Origin: Solobacterium sp.
GTDB taxonomy: Bacteria > Bacillota_I > Bacilli_A > Erysipelotrichales > Erysipelotrichaceae
Direction of reading: 5' to 3'
NCBI GenBank assembly: GCA_017543005.1
Contig: JAFWEA010000082.1
Location: 1 to 5,181 of the forward strand
Length of the DNA: 5,181 bases
Of the stretch, positions 1 through 5,181 are shown piece after piece. A model generated the notes under the pieces. That model did not search any database and was not told where the DNA came from. It saw only the letters and a program-made list of their open reading frames with translations. Both the position numbers and the translations under genes were made by a program. Every line of letters begins with the position of its first letter. The first letter of the stretch is position 1.

Positions 1-1242
1 CATGCCCAGGCCCAGCAGGACCTTCACGGAGTTTTCATCCTGGCGCAGGATATTGTCGGCCAGCTTGTTGGCCTGCATGTCATGACGCAGGTAATACCAG
101 AGCGGGAATTCTTTTGACCCGATGGCTTTCGGGGCATCTTCCGCATACTTTTCATTCATGAATTCCTCTTCATGGGTATGGAAGCCGGAAGGCCGTTCCA
201 TGAAGCTGAATTCAACCGGCAGCTGGGAACCCTTGCGGTCAAAGTTACCGGTAATGATGAGCAGTGACATGATTGCCCGGTAGTTCTGCATGCCGTTGCG
301 GTGATGGCCGAGCGTGCTGCTTTCGGGAATGCAGATGCCATGGCAGGAGTGAATCAGTTCAGCAGCGGCGATGATGTCCGCGGCCGGAACGCCGGTCAGT
401 TCCTCACCCTTTTCCGGCGTGAACCGGCTGACATAGTCGCTGTATTCCTTAAAGCCGTGAACATACTTGTCGATATAGTCGTGGTCAACCCAGTCTTTTT
501 CAATCAGCACATGGGCAATGCTCAGTGCCAGCGCCCCGTCCGTGCCCAGATGCGGCCTGAGATGCAGATCAGCCAGCCGCTGGGAAGCAGGGGTAATGCG
601 GGGATCCACGATCATGATCTTCATGCCGCGCTTTTCCCTGTTGGCAATTTCATTGCGGACAATCGGATAGCGGGAGAAGAAGCCGTTCTGGCCCCAGCCG
701 ATCACCAGTTCGGCATTCGGCAGGTTCATGCCCATGGAAGTGCCGGACGCGATCTGCCAGGCCATGGCGCCCGAGGTGAAGCAGGCGCTGGATTCGGTCC
801 CGTAGTTCTGGGTGCCGAAGACCCCGGCGAACCGCCTCAGCATGAAGCGGTAATATTTCTGGTAGCCGGAATAGAAGGCAGCCTTGTCAGCGCCGTAATC
901 CCGCCGTACCTGCAGGAACTTTTCACTGATCAGGTCCAGGGCTTCATCCCAGGAGATCGGTTCGAACTTTCCCTCACCGCGCTCACCGACCCGCTTCAGC
1001 GGGGTCAGGATACGGTCCTTGCGGTAGACGAACTGCCGGTTGCCGGCTCCCTTGGTGCAGAGATGGCCGTTGCTGACGGGGAAGCCTTCCGTGCCTTCTA
1101 CCTTGAGGATCTTTCCGTCCTTGACCAGGACGTCGAGACCGCACTGCATGCCGGGTGTGCAGATGTCGCACATGGAGTGGCGGACTTCAATGCCGCTGTC
1201 CGCTCCCGGAATCTTGCCGTGCGTGTAATCAACCTTTGTCAT
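1..1242 (-). CDS. Molybdopterin (bis-MGD) oxidoreductase, DMSO reductase superfamily, 3' part missing (runs off left edge)
   Basis: This is the catalytic subunit of a molybdenum (or tungsten) redox enzyme. The 414 codons seen are open to position 1, so the C-terminal part, including the usual C-terminal cofactor-binding domain, lies outside the window; family members are usually about 650-750 residues or more. An N-terminal [4Fe-4S] site is visible as Cys25, Cys28, Cys34 and Cys62 (CDIC...QC...LCTKG). It is followed by the core typical of the superfamily: PISWDEAL near 95-102, a likely Mo ligand Cys154 in SSACFTSG, and IVDPR at 211-215. The Mo-ligand call is by position, not proven. The N-terminus has no twin-arginine signal, so the enzyme is probably cytoplasmic. 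The ATG at 1242 is preceded by GGAGGG at 1251-1256 with 8-base spacing and overlaps the end of the FAD oxidoreductase gene by 14 bases, which indicates translational coupling and a shared job. The substrate is unknown; formate dehydrogenase-like, thiosulfate/polysulfide reductase-like and gut aromatic dehydroxylase-like roles are all possible. Confidence 0.9.
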   Translation of the reverse strand, partial: MTKVDYTHGKIPGADSGIEVRHSMCDICTPGMQCGLDVLVKDGKILKVEGTEGFPVSNGHLCTKGAGNRQFVYRKDRILTPLKRVGERGEGKFEPISWDEALDLISEKFLQVRRDYGADKAAFYSGYQKYYRFMLRRFAGVFGTQNYGTESSACFTSGAMAWQIASGTSMGMNLPNAELVIGWGQNGFFSRYPIVRNEIANREKRGMKIMIVDPRITPASQRLADLHLRPHLGTDGALALSIAHVLIEKDWVDHDYIDKYVHGFKEYSDYVSRFTPEKGEELTGVPAADIIAAAELIHSCHGICIPESSTLGHHRNGMQNYRAIMSLLIITGNFDRKGSQLPVEFSFMERPSGFHTHEEEFMNEKYAEDAPKAIGSKEFPLWYYLRHDMQANKLADNILRQDENSVKVLLGLGM

Positions 1243-2503
1243 GATAAGAGCCCTCCAGTTTTTCGATAAATGACGGCCGGAGTCCTTCCTTGATCAGAAT
1301 GCCTTTCTGAATCGGGGAGATTTCTTCACTTTCTCCTTCCATCATGCGGTAGAGATAGTTCTTGATGGCGCCGCTGATCCGGTAGTTGTCAAGAATATTG
1401 ACGCCGGCCAGCCTGTGGTCTTTCAGCACTGCCTCAACATACAGGCCTTCATGAATGTTGCCGGAAGTCAGCACCTCCCCGGTAATGCGGTTGTCACCGA
1501 AACCGATGAAGTCCATATCCATGAAATGGGTGATGTTATGCAGGAAGTTGCCGTCGAATTCCGCTGCCTTGCCGGTCATGTTGGCCCCGGCTGTTGTGCC
1601 CTGATGGGCCGCATTGGCCCAGAGCCCGATAATCATCGTATTGCGGCTCTGCAGTTCGTGGCCTTCGCAGCAGTCCCCGGCCGCATAGACACCTGGCCAG
1701 GATGTTGCCATGGCATCATCGACGACGATGCCGCGGTTGATCTTGATCTCATTGGGATCGACAATCTTCGTATTGGCCCGGGTCCCGATGCAGAGCACGA
1801 TCAGATCGGCATCGACCGTACTGCCGTCGGACATTGTGCAGTGATAGCCGCTCTTTGTTTTCTCGGCTTTCTGCAGACCCTTGCCAAGCGCCAGTTCCAC
1901 GCCTTTGGCACTGATCCGCCGTTCGATTTCCGCGGCGACATCCGGATAGGAAGCCAGCGGGAAAATCGCCGGGGCGAGATCCGCCAGGACGGTATGGATT
2001 CCCTGACCGTTCAGCAGTTCCACAACCTTGATGCCGACCATGGAAGCCCCGACTACCAGGGCGGAGCGGTGCGGCTTTTCCTCAAGTTCGTTCTTGAGCC
2101 GGACTGCGTCATCCACGGTCCGCATGTAGAAGGCATCTGCCGGGTCCAGGCCGTCAAAAACCGGCGCAAAGGCTGAAGCGCCGGAAGCGATGAGCAGCCG
2201 GTCATAACCGACCGTTTCGCCGTCTTCCAGAACGATCTGCTGTTCGGCCGCATGGACGGCTTTTACCTTTGTACCGGTGCGGATATCCAGTCTGTATTCC
2301 TCTTCGATCTGTTTCAGGGAACCGAAGGGGAACAGGGATTCAAACGGAATCTTCCCGGCCGCGAAATACGTCGTAAGCATCGGATTGTATGGGGAATAAT
2401 TGTGCTCGCTGAATACGGTAATGATGCCATCCGGATCGTTTTCCCGGATGGTTTTGGCGGCGTAATAGCCGGCACAGCCAAAACCGATTACTGCATAATG
2501 CAC
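1229..2503 (-). CDS. NAD(P)/FAD-dependent oxidoreductase (NirB/rubredoxin reductase-like fold)
   Basis: This 424-residue flavoprotein probably passes electrons between NAD(P)H and the molybdoenzyme encoded next to it. The first Rossmann fold starts at once (AVIGFGCAG, Gly7, Gly9, Gly12), with Glu33 placed to bind the FAD ribose and SPYNPMLTTY just after it, like the PPYxRxxL stretch of NirB and rubredoxin reductases. LLIASGA (103-109) and GVYAAGDCCE (271-280, Asp277 for FAD) are the other FAD motifs. The second nucleotide fold is VVGASMVGIKVVE (150-162), ending in Asp175, which suggests NADH rather than NADPH. A C-terminal region of about 120 residues, the usual place of a dimerisation domain, follows. 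No CxxC redox pair, FeS motif, signal or membrane segment is seen. I chose GTG at 2503 because AAGGAGGT at 2511-2518 sits 7 bases before it; an upstream in-frame GTG at 2512 lies inside that binding site and would give 427 residues. It is the first gene of the operon, behind a TATAAT promoter. Confidence 0.92.
   Translation of the reverse strand: MHYAVIGFGCAGYYAAKTIRENDPDGIITVFSEHNYSPYNPMLTTYFAAGKIPFESLFPFGSLKQIEEEYRLDIRTGTKVKAVHAAEQQIVLEDGETVGYDRLLIASGASAFAPVFDGLDPADAFYMRTVDDAVRLKNELEEKPHRSALVVGASMVGIKVVELLNGQGIHTVLADLAPAIFPLASYPDVAAEIERRISAKGVELALGKGLQKAEKTKSGYHCTMSDGSTVDADLIVLCIGTRANTKIVDPNEIKINRGIVVDDAMATSWPGVYAAGDCCEGHELQSRNTMIIGLWANAAHQGTTAGANMTGKAAEFDGNFLHNITHFMDMDFIGFGDNRITGEVLTSGNIHEGLYVEAVLKDHRLAGVNILDNYRISGAIKNYLYRMMEGESEEISPIQKGILIKEGLRPSFIEKLEGSYHDKG
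1251..1256 (-). promoter_or_regulatory. Ribosome binding site of the molybdoenzyme gene
   Basis: On the minus strand this reads GGAGGG, 8 bases before the ATG at 1242. It lies inside the last codons of the FAD oxidoreductase gene. It fixes the start of the molybdoenzyme and supports coupled translation of the two overlapping genes. Confidence 0.8.
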
Positions 2504-2510
2504 AGAAACC

Positions 2511-2518
2511 ACCTCCTT
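2511..2518 (-). promoter_or_regulatory. Ribosome binding site deciding the GTG start of the FAD oxidoreductase
   Basis: The minus strand reads AAGGAGGT, followed by 7 bases and then GTG at 2503. The longer in-frame candidate start, GTG at 2512, uses bases of the binding site itself and so cannot be served by it. The shorter start also places the FAD-binding beta strand directly at the N-terminus, as is normal for this family. Confidence 0.85.
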
Positions 2519-2544
2519 ATAATATGAATGTTATAGATAATCAA

Positions 2545-2573
2545 ATTATAGCGTACGCTCCCGGTCCGGTACA
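2545..2573 (-). promoter_or_regulatory. Probable sigma-A promoter of the FAD oxidoreductase-molybdoenzyme operon
   Basis: The minus strand has a perfect TATAAT at 2550-2545. The hexamer 17 bases upstream (2573-2568, TGTACC) matches the -35 consensus at only three of six positions, so an activator may be needed. Transcription would begin near 2538 and give a leader of about 35 bases, which fits the strong ribosome binding site at 2511-2518. The prediction rests mainly on the -10 box and the position. Confidence 0.5.
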
Positions 2574-2598
2574 CATACAACTGGATTTTTCCTTACAA

Positions 2599-2609
2599 AA
2601 AACGGTTTT
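2599..2609. promoter_or_regulatory. Possible LacI/CcpA-type operator-like inverted repeat
   Basis: The site reads AAAACGGTTTT, a perfect 5-base inverted repeat around one G, inside the divergent intergenic region. Its A-rich/CG/T-rich core resembles operators of LacI-family regulators and the core of cre sites, but the outer TG and CA of the cre consensus are mostly missing. It lies between the two divergent transcripts. A regulator is inferred only from shape; none is encoded in the window. Confidence 0.25.
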
Positions 2610-2616
2610 ACTTTCC

Positions 2617-2641
2617 AAAGCCGCGATATCGTCGCGGTTTT
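2617..2641. repeat. Inverted repeat / terminator-like hairpin in the divergent intergenic region
   Basis: Arms AAAGCCGCGA (2617-2626) and TCGCGGTTTT (2632-2641) pair over 10 bases, with one G-T wobble, around the 5-base loop TATCG. The G+C core of six pairs stands out in an A+T-rich region. On the plus strand it ends in a short T run, so it could be a weak intrinsic terminator or attenuator in the transporter leader. Equally it could be a double-stranded operator. No gene ends nearby that would need a terminator, which favours a regulatory use. Confidence 0.5.
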
Positions 2642-2645
2642 ATGC

Positions 2646-2675
2646 GTGATACAATTTATACATATTCCGTATACT
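2646..2675 (+). promoter_or_regulatory. Candidate promoter of the ABC transporter operon
   Basis: GTGATA (2646-2651, four of six matches to the -35 consensus) is followed after 18 bases by TATACT (2670-2675, five of six to the -10). Transcription would start close to 2682, leaving only a very short leader before the AGGAGG at 2685-2690. An alternative -10, TACAAT at 2650-2655, lacks a good -35. The call is weak and competing starts are possible. Confidence 0.3.
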
Positions 2676-2684
2676 CAAGCAGAC

Positions 2685-2690
2685 AGGAGG
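2685..2690 (+). promoter_or_regulatory. Ribosome binding site of the ABC transporter ATPase
   Basis: A consensus AGGAGG lies 7 bases before the ATG at 2698. This confirms the start and suggests efficient translation of the first gene of the transporter operon. Confidence 0.85.
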
Positions 2691-2697
2691 AAGCGCC

Positions 2698-3798
2698 ATG
2701 AAAATTGTTCTTCAGCATCTGACCAAGATCTACCCAAACCAGAATAAGAAAATCGGCGGGGAAGTCGTCGCGGTCAATGATTTTGATTTTGAAATACCGG
2801 ACGGGAAACTGATCGGCCTTCTGGGTCCTTCGGGCTGTGGCAAGTCCACGACGCTGAACATGATCTGCGGTCTGGAGAAGCCGACCAGGGGGAGGATCTT
2901 TTTCGGGGATGATGATGTGACGGATCTGCCGCCGGAAAACCGCGGGGTCGGCATGGTATTCCAGAGTTATGCCCTGTATCCGCACCTGACGGTCCGGCAG
3001 AACATCACGTTCCCGCTGGAGAATCTGAAAGGGGCAGAGAAGTTGACCAGGGCACAGATGAACGAGAAGGCCGAAGAGGCAGCCCGGCTGGTGCAGATTG
3101 ATCAGCTGATGGACCGGAAGCCGAATGAACTGTCCGGCGGCCAGCAGCAGCGGGTTGCCATTGCCCGGGCGCTGGTCAAACGGCCGCGGGTGCTCCTGCT
3201 GGATGAACCGCTGTCCAATCTGGATGCCCGCCTGCGTCTGCAGACCCGGGAGGAAATCCGCCGGATTCAGACCGAAACCGGGATTACGACTGTATTTGTA
3301 ACGCATGACCAGGAAGAAGCCATGAGCATCTCCGACCAGATTGTCGTCATGGCCGCGGGGGTTCTGCAGCAGATGGGCCCGCCGCAGGATGTCTATGATG
3401 ATCCGGACAATCTGTTTACCGCCAAGTTCCTGGGCACCCCGGCCATCAATGTATTCCATGGCACGGTCAGGGCGGAAAAGCTGTATATCGGGGATACTGC
3501 GGTGCTGGATGTCCCGGGGGTTGCCGATCAGGAAGTCTATGCCGGCATCCGGCCGGAAGGCTTCGTGATCAGCGCAGACGGTCCGTTTGTGCCGGAACTG
3601 ATCCGGGTGGAAGTCATGGGACGGGATACCAGCGTGGTCTGCCGCCATCCGGCCTGCGAGAATGATACCATCCGGGCCATTGTCCCGTCTGACAGCGTCA
3701 ACCGGGAAGAAAAGACCGTCCGGTTTGCCCTCAAGCCGGCCAAGGTGCACCTGTTTGCGAAAGATACGGAACAGCGTATCCGGACCGGAGGAAAGTAA
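2698..3798 (+). CDS. ugpC: ABC transporter ATP-binding protein, MalK/MsmK/UgpC family
   Basis: This 366-residue ATPase powers import by a CUT1-type carbohydrate or glycerol-3-phosphate transporter and acts as a dimer on the cytoplasmic face of the permeases. All motifs are intact: Walker A GPSGCGKST (43-51), Q-loop Gln89 in FQSYALYPHLT, signature LSGGQQQR (145-152), Walker B LLLDEP (166-171) with catalytic Glu170, D-loop SNLDA, and H-loop His203. After about residue 235 comes the C-terminal TOBE/regulatory region (for example YAGIRPEGF), which gives the length typical of MalK-like proteins. Residues 13-22 (from PNQNKK) form a short insertion before the VVAVND stretch, as in many Bacillota UgpC/MsmK-like proteins. 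The ATG follows AGGAGG by 7 bases. The stop is one base before the first permease start, so the genes share a transcript. Such ATPases can serve more than one transporter, so the symbol shows the family and does not prove glycerol-3-phosphate as substrate. Confidence 0.93.
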   Translation: MKIVLQHLTKIYPNQNKKIGGEVVAVNDFDFEIPDGKLIGLLGPSGCGKSTTLNMICGLEKPTRGRIFFGDDDVTDLPPENRGVGMVFQSYALYPHLTVRQNITFPLENLKGAEKLTRAQMNEKAEEAARLVQIDQLMDRKPNELSGGQQQRVAIARALVKRPRVLLLDEPLSNLDARLRLQTREEIRRIQTETGITTVFVTHDQEEAMSISDQIVVMAAGVLQQMGPPQDVYDDPDNLFTAKFLGTPAINVFHGTVRAEKLYIGDTAVLDVPGVADQEVYAGIRPEGFVISADGPFVPELIRVEVMGRDTSVVCRHPACENDTIRAIVPSDSVNREEKTVRFALKPAKVHLFAKDTEQRIRTGGK

Positions 3799-3799
3799 G

Positions 3800-4693
3800 A
3801 TGGATAAAGCAGAACGGAAAGCCTGGCTGTACCTTCTGCCGGCAATGCTCTTCCTGGGCGTCTTCATGGTCTATCCGCTGTTTGATGTCATGATCTATTC
3901 CCTGGAAGAGGGCTACAATTCCGCTTCCCAGACCTTCCGGGGAGTCGGCCTTTACAATTATGCCTATGTCCTGCGGGATCCTTATTTCCTGCAGGCACTC
4001 AAAAATACCTTCATCCTGGTCATAATCACCGTACCGGTATCCACCGGCATCGCGCTGCTGATCTCCGTGGGGCTCAGCTCAATCACCAAACTGAAGGAGC
4101 TGTACCAGACGATCTTCTTCCTGCCGTACGTGACCAATACGCTGGCGGTGGGCCTGGTCTTCATGATCCTGTTCAAGAAGACCCCGTATTCGGACGGTTT
4201 TGTGAATCTGATCATTCATTTCTTCGGCGGCAGCACCGTGGACTTCATCGAAGGACCGTACTGGGCCAAGATGTTTGTCATGTGCTTCTATACTGTCTGG
4301 ATTGTCCTGCCGTTCAAAATCCTGATCCTGACGAGTGCCCTAGCCTCGGTGGACCCGGATCTCTACAAGGCAGCCAGGGTGGACGGGGCATCGCGGTGGA
4401 CCATCTTCCGGAAGATCACGCTGCCGATGATCTCACCGATGATTTTCTATCTGATCATTACCGGCTTTATCGGGGCCTTCAAGGCCTACTCGGATGAAGT
4501 CGCCATCTTCGGCACGAACCTGAATGCGGCCGGGATGAATACGATTGTCGGTTTTGTCTATGACATGCTGTACGGCGACAGCGGCGGTTATCCGTCCTAT
4601 GCGGCCGCGGCAGCCCTGATCCTGTTCGTCATTGTCCTGACGATCACGGTGATCAACCTGCTGGTCCGGCGGAAGAATGCCGTCATTTCGTGA
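3800..4693 (+). CDS. ABC transporter permease, MalF/UgpA type (first membrane subunit)
   Basis: This 297-residue membrane protein is one half of the import channel. About six hydrophobic segments are visible, near residues 10-35, 66-92, 104-125, 154-178, 207-230 and the C-terminal VIVLTITVINLLV. The cytoplasmic EAA loop that docks onto the ATPase is clear at about 189-213 (YKAARVDGASRWTIFRKITLP). WLYLLPAMLFLGVFMVYPL at the N-terminus is typical of the MalF/UgpA family in Bacillota, which lack the extra N-terminal helices of E. coli MalF. The reading frame is open upstream to 3662, but the ATG at 3800 is the right start: GGAGG at 3787-3791 precedes it by 8 bases, it lies one base after the ATPase stop, and it gives the normal family length. 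Its partner is the second permease, 8 bases downstream. The transported substrate cannot be told; an ugpA-like role is one possibility. Confidence 0.92.
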   Translation: MDKAERKAWLYLLPAMLFLGVFMVYPLFDVMIYSLEEGYNSASQTFRGVGLYNYAYVLRDPYFLQALKNTFILVIITVPVSTGIALLISVGLSSITKLKELYQTIFFLPYVTNTLAVGLVFMILFKKTPYSDGFVNLIIHFFGGSTVDFIEGPYWAKMFVMCFYTVWIVLPFKILILTSALASVDPDLYKAARVDGASRWTIFRKITLPMISPMIFYLIITGFIGAFKAYSDEVAIFGTNLNAAGMNTIVGFVYDMLYGDSGGYPSYAAAAALILFVIVLTITVINLLVRRKNAVIS

Positions 4694-4701
4694 GGTGAAC
4701 C

Positions 4702-5181
4702 ATGACACAGTTTGAACTCATTGAAAAAAAGACCAGGACCGGGGAGACCGTCCGCAAAACGGTCACGTATATCCTGCTGAGCCTCTGGGCCCTGATTGTC
4801 CTGTTCCCGTTTTACTGGATGATCCTGACGTCGCTGAAGAGTTACAGCGCATACAACTCGGAATATGTGCCGAAGCTGTATACGACAGCGCCGACCCTGC
4901 AGAATTACGCCGATGCCTTTACGGCCGTGCCGCTGGCCCGCTATTTCGGCAATACGCTGATCTTCACGCTGGTGACGACGGCGGTCATGCTGGTGGTCAC
5001 GGTGCTGGCTGCGTATGCTTTTGCCCGGCTCCGTTTCCGGGGCAAGAACCTGCTGTTTACGCTGTTCCTGGCGCTGATGATGATTCCCAATGAACTGGTG
5101 ATCATCACGAACTTCGTGACCATTACCGACTGGAACATGCGCAACACGTTTGCCGGTCTGATCCTGCCCAGTGTCACCTCG
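4702..5181 (+). CDS. ABC transporter permease, MalG/UgpE type (second membrane subunit), 3' part missing
   Basis: The first 160 codons of the second channel subunit are present and run off the right edge; the family is usually about 270-290 residues. After a polar N-terminus of about 20 residues come the first membrane segment (about 21-43, LLSLWALIVLFPFYWMILTSLKS is its surrounding), an outer loop with LQNYADAF, and further segments near 84-108 (after the conserved FGNT) and 117-135. The stretch MMIPNELVIITNFVTI followed by NTFAGLILP is typical of UgpE-like permeases. The EAA loop lies beyond the window. The ATG at 4702 is 8 bases after the previous stop; GAGGTG at 4692-4697 overlaps that stop and serves as a somewhat close ribosome binding site. 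A substrate-binding lipoprotein gene may follow, as in many such operons with the ATPase first. Confidence 0.9.
   Translation, partial: MTQFELIEKKTRTGETVRKTVTYILLSLWALIVLFPFYWMILTSLKSYSAYNSEYVPKLYTTAPTLQNYADAFTAVPLARYFGNTLIFTLVTTAVMLVVTVLAAYAFARLRFRGKNLLFTLFLALMMIPNELVIITNFVTITDWNMRNTFAGLILPSVTS

Noticed and set aside
780..784. Selenocysteine or other unusual Mo ligand in the molybdoenzyme
   Set aside because: The likely ligand codon (residue 154) is an ordinary Cys codon, and no in-frame TGA occurs in the 414 codons read.
301..1269. Plus-strand open frame of 322 codons opposite the molybdoenzyme gene
   Set aside because: It is antisense to a gene with clear family motifs, has no ribosome binding site, and its translation shows no recognisable domain. 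Long shadow frames are expected with G/C-rich third positions.
1415..2176. Plus-strand open frame of 253 codons opposite the FAD oxidoreductase gene
   Set aside because: It is fully antisense to a well-supported flavoprotein and has a low-complexity, His/Asp-rich composition typical of shadow frames.
2504..2697. Riboswitch, T-box or small RNA in the intergenic region
   Set aside because: The region is short, and apart from one simple hairpin I see no conserved riboswitch or T-box element; both leaders appear too short for one.
3662..3799. Upstream extension of the first permease to ATG 3662
   Set aside because: The added 46 residues overlap the ATPase C-terminus in another frame, have no ribosome binding site and are not found in the permease family; ATG 3800 has both a binding site and the right length.
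2656..3867. Minus-strand open frame of 403 codons opposite the transporter ATPase
   Set aside because: It is longer than the real gene but has no family motif and no initiation signal, and it covers the promoter and the start of the next gene; the ATPase on the plus strand has every expected motif.
4941..5177. Minus-strand open frame of 78 codons
   Set aside because: It is antisense to the second permease, whose frame shows clear MalG/UgpE features.

Overview
The window looks like a chromosomal segment from an anaerobic, moderately G+C-rich Bacillota (Firmicutes) bacterium. This rests on strong AGGAGG-type ribosome binding sites, tightly packed operons, G/C-rich third codon positions, an MsmK/UgpC-type sugar-transporter ATPase close to low-G+C Gram-positive versions, and a molybdenum redox enzyme of a kind common in gut anaerobes. 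An Erysipelotrichia- or Clostridia-like source is plausible, but this is an inference from protein style only.

Two operons diverge from one short intergenic region (about 2504-2697). On the minus strand, the first gene (1229-2503) encodes an NAD(P)H/FAD-dependent oxidoreductase with two dinucleotide-binding folds. It overlaps by 14 bases the next gene (1242 down to position 1, continuing beyond the window), which encodes a molybdopterin (bis-MGD) oxidoreductase of the DMSO reductase superfamily with an N-terminal [4Fe-4S] site. Neither has a Tat signal or membrane segment, so together they look like a soluble, NADH-linked cytoplasmic molybdoenzyme system. The substrate cannot be read from the sequence.

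On the plus strand, a carbohydrate-type (CUT1) ABC importer begins with the ATPase (2698-3798). A MalF/UgpA-type permease (3800-4693) and the first half of a MalG/UgpE-type permease (4702 to the right edge) follow. The gaps are 1 and 8 bases, so this is clearly one transcript. The substrate-binding protein is not in the window and may follow the second permease. Glycerol-3-phosphate/glycerophosphodiester or an oligosaccharide are the reasonable substrate guesses.

The intergenic region carries a perfect TATAAT box for the redox operon, a weaker promoter candidate for the transporter operon, and three inverted repeats that may be operators or a leader hairpin. I see no RNA genes, mobile elements, CRISPR or broken genes. 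I found no clearly new system; the least explained parts are the redox pair and the regulatory region.
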